Numbered from the stretch's first letter, positions 1 through 6,506 are shown. The stretch is 7,024 nucleotides of DNA from Muribaculaceae bacterium (GCA_029052265.1 JAIDJJ010000052.1:1-7024); one strand, 5' to 3'. Notes: a model not told the origin generated them from the letters alone. Made by a program: numbers and translations.

Positions 1-105
1 ATATTTATTAAAAGAACTTTTCTGATCCGGAAATGGATTACAAATAGTTTTATGATAATGTGGTGTTATTATAGTTTGAATATTAATTGATAAGGAATAT
101 TTGAT

Positions 106-113
106 TATCTTTG
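106..113 (+). promoter_or_regulatory. Candidate -7 box (TATCTTTG) for the lipoprotein/barrel operon
   Basis: The sequence TATCTTTG matches the Bacteroidota -7 consensus TAnnTTTG. It lies 62 bases before the chosen start codon at 176, implying transcription from about position 120 and a leader of roughly 55 bases. The -33 element is poor: TTTG occurs at 75-78 but is 27 bases away instead of about 20, so the call rests on the -7 box. If correct, it also argues against translation from the TTG at 101, which lies upstream of the inferred RNA start. Confidence 0.45.
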
Positions 114-175
114 TCTTAAAATCAAATATTTCTTTATTCCATACTATTTTATCTGACATAATAAAGCTATACAAA

Positions 176-916
176 ATGAAAAAGAGGCTTTTTTACATAA
201 ATCTTTTATTAGGACTTTTGTGTGTACTGTCTTCTTGCAGAAGCGCGAAGCCGGTGACTTTCGCAAATTACGAATGGAAAATCAATGATGACACAAAGTA
301 TATACATGACTCCGGAATTTCCTGGGTTTTCTCCACCGAAGATCAGCTGCTTCCTATGCAAACCACCCTTATCGGTAATGAAACTGCAATTGAAAGGTAT
401 GACGGGATGAAACAATATCTCTCGGAGGTGCTCGCTGATGTCAGCCTGCAGCTTGATTCCGTTCTACTATATATCCCTGCCAAACAACTGGTGTTCGCCA
501 CTTACCGGGGAAGCGAAAAGGATCTCGTGCCGTCTTCTTACACTCCTCTTGATGCCGACAACAGAACTTCTTTTTTCAATGTGTTCGGCACTTCCGAAAT
601 ACATTCCGACGGCTCCCAGCTCCTTACAAATCTCTTCTTTAATAAAAAACAAAAGAGATTCATCGTGTTACACAGATTCCATTATGGCAACCACCCAGTT
701 GCCATGATGACAATATTGCAGACTCCGGAAGGGAAAATCATGAACCTGGCAGAAAATTTAGGCGATAAATATGCCCTGTCAAGAAGAGTGCTGGATTATT
801 CCGACCCGTTGCTCTCTGAAATAATAGGGTGGGACATTAACAAGGCAAGAAAGATTGCTCTCGCAAATTATGACCTCGGTCAACGCCTCCTGAAAATTAA
901 AGAATCGAAGAAATAA
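176..916 (+). CDS. Outer-envelope lipoprotein of unknown function (246 aa)
   Basis: I do not recognise a named family. The open frame extends upstream to a TTG at 101, but the ATG at 176 is the better start because it gives a classic lipoprotein signal: Lys-Lys-Arg, a hydrophobic stretch (residues 5-18) and the lipobox L-S-S-C with Cys21 as the lipidated residue. The mature part is about 225 residues, soluble-looking, mixed alpha/beta, with no further membrane segment and no catalytic motif I can name. The C-terminus is Lys-rich and ends in K-K. The stop codon is 15 bp before the ATG of the outer membrane barrel gene, so the two are almost certainly co-transcribed; the lipoprotein may be an accessory of that barrel on the periplasmic or surface side. 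This partnership is inferred from spacing only. Confidence 0.85.
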   Translation: MKKRLFYINLLLGLLCVLSSCRSAKPVTFANYEWKINDDTKYIHDSGISWVFSTEDQLLPMQTTLIGNETAIERYDGMKQYLSEVLADVSLQLDSVLLYIPAKQLVFATYRGSEKDLVPSSYTPLDADNRTSFFNVFGTSEIHSDGSQLLTNLFFNKKQKRFIVLHRFHYGNHPVAMMTILQTPEGKIMNLAENLGDKYALSRRVLDYSDPLLSEIIGWDINKARKIALANYDLGQRLLKIKESKK

Positions 917-931
917 AATCCCTATGCTACC

Positions 932-3265
932 ATGACGATCTCAAAAATTATACTCCCGGTGATCATGTTGCTATCAGCTTTATGCGTCAACGCCAAAATA
1001 TTATCCGGGAAAGTAACTGACGAAACAGCGGCCCCGCTTGAATTTGTCACAGTCGCCGCTTGCAATGACTCGACCGTTTTCGCATCTTCAATCACAGACC
1101 TGTCGGGTGTTTTCTCCTTAGATTGTCCTCCTCAGGCGACAAAAATCAGATTCACTCTTTTCGGATACAAACCTCTCGCAATAACTCCGGATGCCGTCTC
1201 GTCAGAACCTATCATCATGAAAGCGGAAGCCACTGACCTTAGTGAGGTGGTGGTAACCGGAGAACCGGTGACATATGAAGCCGACCGGTTTGTATTGAAC
1301 CTCAACGCCGACCCTACGGCTAAAGGGAAGGATATTTCCCAGATACTCCAGACAGCACCGGGAGTTTGGCTCGACCGAAAACGGCTTTCCATTTTCGGAA
1401 AGTCGGGAACTCAGGTGTATATCAACGACAGAAGGGTGAAAATGAGCGGGGATCGTCTCTTCTCATACCTGCAGTCACTCCCCTCCGCTTCGGTTACAAG
1501 TATTGAGATCATACCTGAAGCCGGTGCGGAATACTCCGCCTCTTTCACCGGAGGTATTATCAAGATAAACCTTAAGAAAGTGATCGACGACGGGTATAAC
1601 GGCAATGCGTCGCTCTCTTTAACAGGCAAAAAAGAATCGTTCTCCTTTACTCCCGCACTCAATTTCGCTTATCATAAAAACAAATTCACGTTAGACGCCA
1701 TCGCCAGCTTCTATACAAATCCTTATTTCCGCTCAAACGGGTCGGAATATTCTGAAAACTATTCTTCCGAATCGGAAATCAGAACATCCACTGCATCACG
1801 CGATCATTCCTTTTCGCCAAACGCCCTCATCTCAGCCACTTTTGATTTTAATAAAAGCAACTCTTTAGGGATAGAAGCGGAGTACTCACCTAATGTGAAC
1901 CATTCAAGGAATACGTCAATCTCTTTTCTGTCGTCAGCCGGCAAATATGACGGTAAGACATCCGGAGACTATTCGTCACGCAACATTTCCCACAATTTCG
2001 ATTCCAGACTCAACTTTTCCCATACTTTCGACCCAAAGGGGTCGTTCATAAAACTGTTGGGCGGATTTTCCCGAAGAAATTCATCAACCGATGAAAACAA
2101 CAGCAGCCACACTCTCGATCTCGATTCTATTTATGATGTGGAACTCGATGCCGCTGTGACCACCGTCAACGGTGAAATACGCCTTCAAAAGAATTTCTCC
2201 AAGATATGGAGACTGTCGGCAGGGTTCAAGCATACATACAATAATGTGAGCAACCGCGCGATTCATTCCTACATGTCGGAAGGTGTGCCTACGCCTGATT
2301 ACAATTTCGATTATGATGCCTCCTATAAGGAAAACATATCGGCAATTTACCTCTCGGTGCCCGGGAAAATTGGCATTGTGTCTGTCAGAGCCGGGTTGAG
2401 AGGGGAGCTGTTCAAAACTTCCGGAGCGGGGCTTGACCGCACCGAGACCGGATTGTTTCCTACAGCATCCCTATCTCTTCCATTGCTACACAGCGGCAAG
2501 CTTAATCTCTCTGCAACTTATTCCAGAAAAGTGAAACGCCCCACATTCTGGCAGCTCAGCCCGCTCGTCAGACAGTTTTCAAACTATTACTACACCGTCG
2601 GCAACATGTATCTGAAATCTGCCGTCACCAATTCTTTCAGTCTCCGCCTCCTGATAGCAAAGAAATTTACCGTCGGGGCGAATTATTCATCTGTCGCAAA
2701 TCCGATACGGCAAATGTTTGCCACAGACCCCGCCTTCCCGGGAAGATTATATCTCACGTATGGCAACAACGGGTATGAACGCAATGTGTACGCATATTTC
2801 ACAGGAAGGGTAGCTCCCCGAAAATCCTGGACTCTCGGAGGCACATTCACATTTATAAGCCAATTCCAGCGAATGAACGACAAGGATCCCTTTGATTCAT
2901 ATTTTTCATTCTGCGGTCAGCTTTCTTCTTTCCACACTCTCCCTGCGGGATTCTCCCTGACCCTGACTGCGATGTATTACACCCCGACACAGATAGGCAA
3001 CATCCGTACAAGCACTTATACCGACATGTCGGTGTCTATAAATAAAAAACTCGGGAAGGGATGGGACCTGTCTCTCTCCGGCGATAACCTCGTGCCTCTA
3101 AAAAGAGCCACGGTCACCAAAGACAGCGGTATGTATCTGCACACAAGCCACCATACCCGGGCATCCGCATCCCTCAGGATCTCTTATGCATTCTCTTCCG
3201 GGAAATCATTCAAGAAAAAGAAAGTGGAGAAAGTGCTCGACTCAAGCCGCCTTTCAAACGACTGA
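932..3265 (+). CDS. TonB-receptor-like outer membrane beta-barrel protein (OMP_b-brl_3 type)
   Basis: This 777-residue protein belongs to the Bacteroidota outer membrane beta-barrel family related to TonB-dependent receptors. Residues 1-21 are a signal peptide ending V-N-A, with predicted cleavage before K22. Residues about 23-100 form a carboxypeptidase-regulatory-like domain (S-G-K-V-T-D-E at 25-31, F-G-Y-K at 77-80). Residues about 103-217 are plug-like: L-S-E-V-V-V-T-G at 103-110, T-A-P-G-V at 141-145, V-Y-I-N-D-R at 162-167 and G-G-I-I-K-I-N-L at 207-214. The rest is a barrel with alternating aromatic strands, followed by a short basic tail instead of a terminal aromatic residue. It follows the lipoprotein gene by 15 bp. 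No SusD-like gene is present, so this is not a standard SusCD glycan importer. The substrate is unknown; import by TonB is possible but not shown. Confidence 0.92.
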   Translation: MTISKIILPVIMLLSALCVNAKILSGKVTDETAAPLEFVTVAACNDSTVFASSITDLSGVFSLDCPPQATKIRFTLFGYKPLAITPDAVSSEPIIMKAEATDLSEVVVTGEPVTYEADRFVLNLNADPTAKGKDISQILQTAPGVWLDRKRLSIFGKSGTQVYINDRRVKMSGDRLFSYLQSLPSASVTSIEIIPEAGAEYSASFTGGIIKINLKKVIDDGYNGNASLSLTGKKESFSFTPALNFAYHKNKFTLDAIASFYTNPYFRSNGSEYSENYSSESEIRTSTASRDHSFSPNALISATFDFNKSNSLGIEAEYSPNVNHSRNTSISFLSSAGKYDGKTSGDYSSRNISHNFDSRLNFSHTFDPKGSFIKLLGGFSRRNSSTDENNSSHTLDLDSIYDVELDAAVTTVNGEIRLQKNFSKIWRLSAGFKHTYNNVSNRAIHSYMSEGVPTPDYNFDYDASYKENISAIYLSVPGKIGIVSVRAGLRGELFKTSGAGLDRTETGLFPTASLSLPLLHSGKLNLSATYSRKVKRPTFWQLSPLVRQFSNYYYTVGNMYLKSAVTNSFSLRLLIAKKFTVGANYSSVANPIRQMFATDPAFPGRLYLTYGNNGYERNVYAYFTGRVAPRKSWTLGGTFTFISQFQRMNDKDPFDSYFSFCGQLSSFHTLPAGFSLTLTAMYYTPTQIGNIRTSTYTDMSVSINKKLGKGWDLSLSGDNLVPLKRATVTKDSGMYLHTSHHTRASASLRISYAFSSGKSFKKKKVEKVLDSSRLSND

Positions 3266-3273
3266 CCCGTCTC

Positions 3274-3304
3274 CCTTCCGGGGATTGCCGTAATCTTCGG
3301 AAGG
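3274..3304 (+). terminator. Strong hairpin just after the barrel gene, without a U tract
   Basis: CCTTCCG (3274-3280) pairs with CGGAAGG (3298-3304), and GATT (3283-3286) pairs with AATC (3292-3295). The two bases in between on each side can form G-U pairs in RNA, giving a continuous 13-bp stem with a five-base loop. It starts nine bases after the stop codon. There is no run of T after it, so it may be a weak terminator, a processing point or a 3'-end stabiliser. Confidence 0.5.
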
Positions 3305-3371
3305 ACAGGGATGGATATTCCTACACCACAATACACTTTAACACCGTTTATTGCGTTATATTACCAAAAGA

Positions 3372-3387
3372 GGTCAGGCTGCTGACC
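3372..3387 (+). promoter_or_regulatory. Short perfect hairpin in the DUF4294 gene leader
   Basis: GGTCAG (3372-3377) and CTGACC (3382-3387) form a perfect six-base inverted repeat with loop GCTG, ending 13 bases before the ATG of the DUF4294 gene. It could be a protein-binding half-site pair or an RNA hairpin affecting translation. No convincing -33/-7 promoter was found in 3266-3400, so the gene may be partly transcribed from the operon upstream. Confidence 0.35.
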
Positions 3388-3400
3388 CGATTTCGGGAGT

Positions 3401-4057
3401 ATGAAGAAATATCCGGCAAACATAAGGCTATTGTTATCCGCCCTGATGCTTTCAGGCGCGGCGGCGTTATGCCATGCGACATCCCCTGCCGATGTAAAGT
3501 CTCTACCTCTCGACCCGAAGATCAAGATCAAAGGGGTGAAAGGGTTCTACCGCTTTGTCGATGAATATGGCGATACCGTAAGAATGACCGTTTTCAATGA
3601 TTTTTACGTGTATCCCCCATTGAAATTCAAAAACAAGAAGCAGGAAGAATTTTACTGGAGAACCGTACGCGACGTCAGAAAGACCTTACCTTATGCGAAA
3701 CTTGCGTTTGCCACCCTTTGCGAGACCTACGAGTATATCCAGACCATCCCGGACAAGAAAAAGCGGGAAAGGCACCTTAAACAGCTTGAGAAGGACATTT
3801 TCGAGCAGTATAAGCCGGTAGTGAAGACCATGACAAAGAATCAGGGTAAGGTTTTGCTAAAACTGATCAACCGGGAGACTGATCAAAGCTCGTTCAATAT
3901 TGTGAAAGCGTTTCTCGGCACTTTCCGTGCCGGCTTCTGGCAGACGTTCGGCAGATTTTTCGGCATGAACATGAAAGCCGGATTCCATCCCGATAAAAAT
4001 GATGAAGACGCCATAATCGACCGCATCGCCACCCTCATAGAGCAAGGAGCACTTTAA
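3401..4057 (+). CDS. Secreted DUF4294 family protein (218 aa)
   Basis: The protein matches what I know of DUF4294, a Bacteroidota-restricted family of unknown function. Residues 1-26 are a cleavable signal peptide (basic start, hydrophobic core, L-C-H-A then T27), so the mature protein is exported to the periplasm. The family signatures are the V-Y-V-Y-P-P-L-K-F run with a nearby F-Y-W-R-T-V-R-D-V (about 68-92), P-Y-A-K-L (97-101), the E-T-Y-E-Y-I segment (108-113), and the C-terminal block Q-S-S-F-N-I-V-K-A-F-L-G-T-F-R-A-G-F-W-Q (162-181). The middle (about 115-150) is highly charged and helical. Length is normal for the family and nothing is missing. A GGGAG sits one base before the ATG, too close for a useful ribosome site. 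The gene converges on the OmpA/TPR gene; no enzymatic function is assigned. Confidence 0.93.
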   Translation: MKKYPANIRLLLSALMLSGAAALCHATSPADVKSLPLDPKIKIKGVKGFYRFVDEYGDTVRMTVFNDFYVYPPLKFKNKKQEEFYWRTVRDVRKTLPYAKLAFATLCETYEYIQTIPDKKKRERHLKQLEKDIFEQYKPVVKTMTKNQGKVLLKLINRETDQSSFNIVKAFLGTFRAGFWQTFGRFFGMNMKAGFHPDKNDEDAIIDRIATLIEQGAL

Positions 4058-4060
4058 TCA

Positions 4061-4090
4061 ATTAGTAATGTGTGATTAGTAATGAGTAAT
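4061..4090 (+). repeat. Degenerate seven-base tandem array after the DUF4294 stop
   Basis: Starting three bases after the TAA stop, the units are ATTAGTA, ATGTGTG, ATTAGTA, ATGAGTA, AT. The array reads in the sense of the upstream gene and mirrors the array on the other side of the terminator. Because the period is seven, stop triplets fall in all three forward frames (TGA in frame, TAG in both others). Confidence 0.75.
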
Positions 4091-4116
4091 CTTATAAGAT
4101 TTATGAGTCTTATAAG
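4091..4116. repeat. CTTATAAGA / TCTTATAAG inverted repeat
   Basis: CTTATAAGA (4091-4099) is the exact reverse complement of TCTTATAAG (4108-4116), with an eight-base spacer. Each arm contains the palindrome CTTATAAG, so the two arms are also direct copies of each other. It lies directly behind the heptamer array and before the bidirectional terminator. Function unknown. Confidence 0.6.
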
Positions 4117-4132
4117 TTTAACATAACCGTCA

Positions 4133-4171
4133 AACAAAAAACGCTTCCGGAATCCGGAAGCGTTTTTTGTT
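4133..4171. terminator. Bidirectional intrinsic terminator between convergent genes
   Basis: A 19-base perfect inverted repeat (4133-4151 with 4153-4171) has a GC-rich core ACGCTTCCGG / CCGGAAGCGT. The realistic RNA loop is three to five bases around AAT. Six A precede and six T follow the core, so a U tract is made in either direction. It can end both the + strand DUF4294 transcript and the - strand OmpA/TPR transcript. Confidence 0.92.
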
Positions 4172-4202
4172 AGTAAATTCGCAATCTCTTTTAATTGTCA
4201 AC

Positions 4203-4237
4203 CACTAATGACTAATCACTAATGACTAATCACTAAT
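4203..4237 (-). repeat. Five-unit seven-base tandem array after the OmpA/TPR stop
   Basis: On the + strand the units are CACTAAT, GACTAAT, CACTAAT, GACTAAT, CACTAAT, without a mismatch apart from the strict C/G alternation of the first base. Read on the - strand this is ATTAGTG / ATTAGTC alternating, beginning three bases after the TGA of the OmpA/TPR gene. It has the same sense-relative orientation as the array at 4061-4090. The period of seven places TAG in all three frames. Confidence 0.88.
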
Positions 4238-4240
4238 CGA

Positions 4241-5923
4241 TCAAAGGCTGCTGAGATTGAACTTTGAGAACTCAAGGTCGTTCTGAGCCTGCTTGAGCAT
4301 GCTGCTGTCGAGGCTGATAGCTTTCTTGAGGTTGCTTACAACTGCGCTCTCATTGTTAGTGCGCGCGCCGATGATAGCTGCGAGATAATAAGTTGTAGCA
4401 TCGGGGTTGGGCACTGCAGAAAGAACTGACTGTGCTGCGCTGTAGTCTTTTGCAAGGATCTTGGCAAGAGCCGCGTTGTTAGTCTTCGCGTTGCCGAATG
4501 CTGTGTTAGCCTTCGCAACCTCACCCTGAGTGAGATAGTATACACCGAGAGCGTCTGCAGTCTCAGGCACACCGGCAGCGGCGCCGAGAAGCTCGTTAGC
4601 CTTGCTGTAGTTGCCGTTGAGGAGCTGTACGAGACCAAGGTTCATGTCAACCTCCTTGGAAGTAGGATCGAGTCTCTTAGCCTTCTCAAACGCGCTCTGG
4701 GCAGCTGCATAGTCGCCTGCCTCATATTTGGTAAGACCGAGGTTGTTGAATGCGCGGTAGCTGTTGGGATAGATCTCTGTAGCCTTCTGATAAACCTGCA
4801 TCTTGCGGGTATTGTCATTTGTAAGAGTGGCAACATAGAGGATCTCGTCTTCAGTAAGCTTGGAAGGATCTGTGTTGAAGAGCTTGATCATCTCCTCGTC
4901 GCTCTTGCCGATCACGTTGATAGATGCCTGGATACGTGAGTAACGGAGCTGGGGAAGGATCTGGTCTGCGAGCTCGTCGAACACGCTTGAAAGATTGCGG
5001 ATCTCTTTCTCTCTCTGCTCGGGATCCTTATACATCTTGAGGACGCTCAGGATAAGATCCTTGTCCTGGATGTTGCTCTTGGAAACGAGCTCCTGGAAAC
5101 CTTCCCAGTCTTCGGGTGTGAAAGAAGAAGTAAGCTCACCGAACTCTGTGATCTTATCCTTCTTGAGCTGATTCTCCATGAACTTGGCAGTGTTAGCCTC
5201 ACGCTTTTCAGCAAGCTGGGTGTTGAATGCGAGAGAACCGTCGGGAGAAGCGTAAGAATTGATGTTTACGCCTGCGATCTCCTGGTTGGCTGCCTCATTG
5301 GCTTCCTTAAGACGCTTGTTGAGATCAACATAATCTGCAGCAGTGATCTGGTTTTTGCGGATATTTGCCTGGTTGATGAGGAAGCGGATATCTGCGTTAT
5401 ACTTCTCGTTGATCACTCTCTGGAACTTATCCTTGGCGATAGCCGGAGTGACAGTAGCTGCGGAAGCAAGTGTGGAAGTGGCGATAATGCCTTCGCCCAC
5501 CTTTACACGGGGAAGACCGTAGAGCTTGCCGTTCTGGTCAACCTGGAAGTCAAGATAAAGATTTGACTCAGCCATCTCTGGCTTGTATTCAGTGTTGAAC
5601 GGAATCTGCACTGTGCCTCCGTTGTTGTAGCTTACCACCTGACCGTTGGCGCGCACGTTTTCGCCCTGGATGGTCACCGGTGTGCCCTGTACAGAGCCGC
5701 CTGCGAACTCAAGAACCGGAGTGGCGGTAACCTTAGCATTCTTTACCATGAATTTGGCGGGGATGTTGCCGGTAATTGTGGCAGGAACGTTCTGACCCAC
5801 TGTCTCAAGCGGGGTGGGAGTTGTGTTAAAATAGTTGCTCTGGAACTCACCGAGCTTCTTGGAGCAGCTCGAAGTTCCCAAAAGGGCAACGCCCAGAGCA
5901 AGATAAAGAACCTTGTTGTTCAT
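4241..5923 (-). CDS. OmpA-like / TPR lipoprotein (560 aa)
   Basis: This matches a conserved Bacteroidales lipoprotein combining an OmpA-like segment with tetratricopeptide repeats. The signal has a lipobox G-T-S-S-C with Cys20 lipidated. Residues about 45-160 look like beta-sandwich repeats. Residues about 170-250 resemble the OmpA C-terminal peptidoglycan-binding domain, ending in Y-A-S-P-D-G (224-229), N234, L237 and R241. A helical linker (about 265-380) is followed by TPR units at about 386-420 and 421-450 and weaker ones to 545. By family analogy it is an abundant outer membrane protein, possibly linking membrane and cell wall. Lysine codons from residue 355 to the end are 13 AAG against 3 AAA, which suggests high expression. 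The ATG has no Shine-Dalgarno; the upstream bases are AT-rich, as is normal here. The canonical OmpA aspartate is replaced (see findings). Confidence 0.92.
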   Translation of the reverse strand: MNNKVLYLALGVALLGTSSCSKKLGEFQSNYFNTTPTPLETVGQNVPATITGNIPAKFMVKNAKVTATPVLEFAGGSVQGTPVTIQGENVRANGQVVSYNNGGTVQIPFNTEYKPEMAESNLYLDFQVDQNGKLYGLPRVKVGEGIIATSTLASAATVTPAIAKDKFQRVINEKYNADIRFLINQANIRKNQITAADYVDLNKRLKEANEAANQEIAGVNINSYASPDGSLAFNTQLAEKREANTAKFMENQLKKDKITEFGELTSSFTPEDWEGFQELVSKSNIQDKDLILSVLKMYKDPEQREKEIRNLSSVFDELADQILPQLRYSRIQASINVIGKSDEEMIKLFNTDPSKLTEDEILYVATLTNDNTRKMQVYQKATEIYPNSYRAFNNLGLTKYEAGDYAAAQSAFEKAKRLDPTSKEVDMNLGLVQLLNGNYSKANELLGAAAGVPETADALGVYYLTQGEVAKANTAFGNAKTNNAALAKILAKDYSAAQSVLSAVPNPDATTYYLAAIIGARTNNESAVVSNLKKAISLDSSMLKQAQNDLEFSKFNLSSL

Positions 5924-5982
5924 AACTTGGATTTATATTAAGGGTTAAATCGAATTTTTTGTCACGTTTTGATGTTTAGTCA

Positions 5983-6041
5983 GACTTTGTGAAGTCGGTA
6001 AGCAGGGGAGGAAGAACCCCGCTTTATTCCCTTGTCTTACC
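5983..6041 (-). promoter_or_regulatory. Two adjoining hairpins in the OmpA/TPR gene leader
   Basis: GACTT (5983-5987) pairs with AAGTC (5992-5996) around a four-base loop. Directly next to it, GGTAAG (5997-6002) pairs with CTTACC (6036-6041), and inside that GGGG (6005-6008) pairs with CCCC (6017-6020). In the - strand transcript these lie about 60 to 118 bases before the start codon. They would form a structured 5' untranslated region that could stabilise the mRNA or regulate it. No known riboswitch is recognised. Confidence 0.4.
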
Positions 6042-6061
6042 CAGATTTCGGAAATATCGTG

Positions 6062-6069
6062 TAAAGATA
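6062..6069 (-). promoter_or_regulatory. Candidate -7 box (TATCTTTA) for the OmpA/TPR gene
   Basis: On the - strand, TATCTTTA differs from the Bacteroidota TAnnTTTG in only the last base. It would start transcription near 6055 and give a leader of about 130 bases. I see no good TTTG at -33. The surrounding region 5924-6229 holds no gene; it carries this leader, a very AT-rich tract (about 6100-6160) and the divergent tRNA promoter. Confidence 0.3.
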
Positions 6070-6159
6070 GACAAAAAATAGGAGAGAGAAGCTATTTTAT
6101 TGGAAAAATCGCTGTAAAACAAGAAAAATTTAAAAAATTCAAAAAAAATTGTCGTTTTA

Positions 6160-6191
6160 TTTGCACATCTCAAAAATTGTATCTAACTTTG
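6160..6191 (+). promoter_or_regulatory. tRNA-Lys promoter (-33 TTTG, -7 TAACTTTG)
   Basis: TTTG (6160-6163) and TAACTTTG (6184-6191) are exact matches to the Bacteroidota sigma factor consensus, with 20 bases between them, which is the expected distance. Transcription should begin near 6197, giving a leader of about 30 bases that RNase P would remove. Confidence 0.85.
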
Positions 6192-6229
6192 CACTCGCAA
6201 ATGAGGATAACACCAACACCTCAAGCAAT

Positions 6230-6302
6230 GACTCCGTGGCTCAGTTGGTAGAGCAAATGACTCTTAATCATTGGGTCGTGGGTTCGAGCCCCACCGGGGT
6301 CA
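6230..6302 (+). tRNA. tRNA-Lys (anticodon CUU)
   Basis: The 73-base sequence folds as a complete cloverleaf. The acceptor stem GACTCCG pairs with CGGGGTC (one T-G wobble), with discriminator A at 6302. The D stem is GCTC/GAGC, the anticodon stem AATGA/TCATT with loop CTCTTAA, and the T stem GTGGG/CCCAC with loop TTCGAGC. The anticodon is CTT at 6263-6265, reading the AAG lysine codon. The 3' CCA is not encoded and must be added enzymatically. The gene has its own promoter and terminator and is transcribed away from the OmpA/TPR gene, which uses AAG heavily. Confidence 0.97.
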
Positions 6303-6326
6303 CAAGACAAAATGGCAAAACGCCGC

Positions 6327-6367
6327 AAAGCACTGAAATCACTTGATTTTCAGTGCTTTTTATTTTT
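6327..6367 (+). terminator. Intrinsic terminator of the tRNA-Lys gene
   Basis: AAAGCACTGAAA (6327-6338) and TTTCAGTGCTTT (6348-6359) make a perfect 12-bp stem with a nine-base loop, followed by T-rich sequence. An outer pair TGGCAAAA (6313-6320) / TTTTGCCA (6364-6371) could enclose it. It starts 25 bases after the tRNA end. Confidence 0.88.
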
Positions 6368-6402
6368 GCCAAAATTTCAGAATGGCGCAGAATACAGAGG
6401 TG

Positions 6403-6451
6403 GTGAGTGAGTCATTAGTGAGTACTCACGTTTGTGAGTAATTCGACTCAC
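6403..6451. repeat. Cluster of alternating GTGAGT / ACTCAC arms
   Basis: In order: GTGAGT (6403-6408), overlapped by TGAGTC (6408-6413); the perfect 12-base palindrome GTGAGTACTCAC (6418-6429); then GTGAGT (6434-6439) and ACTCAC (6446-6451). Arms alternate, so each can pair with either neighbour, giving mutually exclusive hairpins or several dimeric protein-binding sites. No function is known. Confidence 0.7.
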
Positions 6452-6476
6452 GGTTGGCAGGAATCATCAGTGAGTC
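6445..6476 (+). repeat. Repeat unit copy A (GACTCACGGTT...GTGAGTC)
   Basis: The unit begins GACTCACGGTT, has GG and GGAAT near the middle and CAG before GTGAGTC. Its outer seven bases are perfect inverted repeats of each other. A second, diverged copy lies at 6685-6718 in the same orientation, 240 bases downstream. Confidence 0.55.
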
Positions 6477-6506
6477 GGCTGAAACACCGAAAGTTAAGCC
6501 GGTATC

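Noticed and set aside
101..175. N-terminal extension of the lipoprotein from TTG 101
   Set aside because: It would bury the signal peptide and start upstream of the inferred transcription start. The ATG at 176 gives a standard lipobox protein.
932..3265. SusC glycan transporter of a polysaccharide utilisation locus
   Set aside because: At 777 residues it is shorter than SusC proteins, has no SusD gene or glycoside hydrolases next to it, and the barrel resembles the OMP_b-brl_3 type.
3391..3400. GGGAG as ribosome-binding site of the DUF4294 gene
   Set aside because: It is only one base from the ATG, too close to pair with the ribosome, and Bacteroidota rarely rely on such sites.
4203..4237. 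CRISPR array
   Set aside because: The units are seven bases long and directly adjoining, with no spacers and no cas genes.
4336..4836. Additional minus-strand open frames inside the OmpA/TPR gene
   Set aside because: They are out-of-frame shadows, with skewed Arg/Ser/Leu-rich composition and no start context.
6149..6346. 65-codon open frame on the + strand
   Set aside because: It runs straight through the tRNA-Lys gene and its promoter; its protein is the familiar phantom translation of a tRNA.
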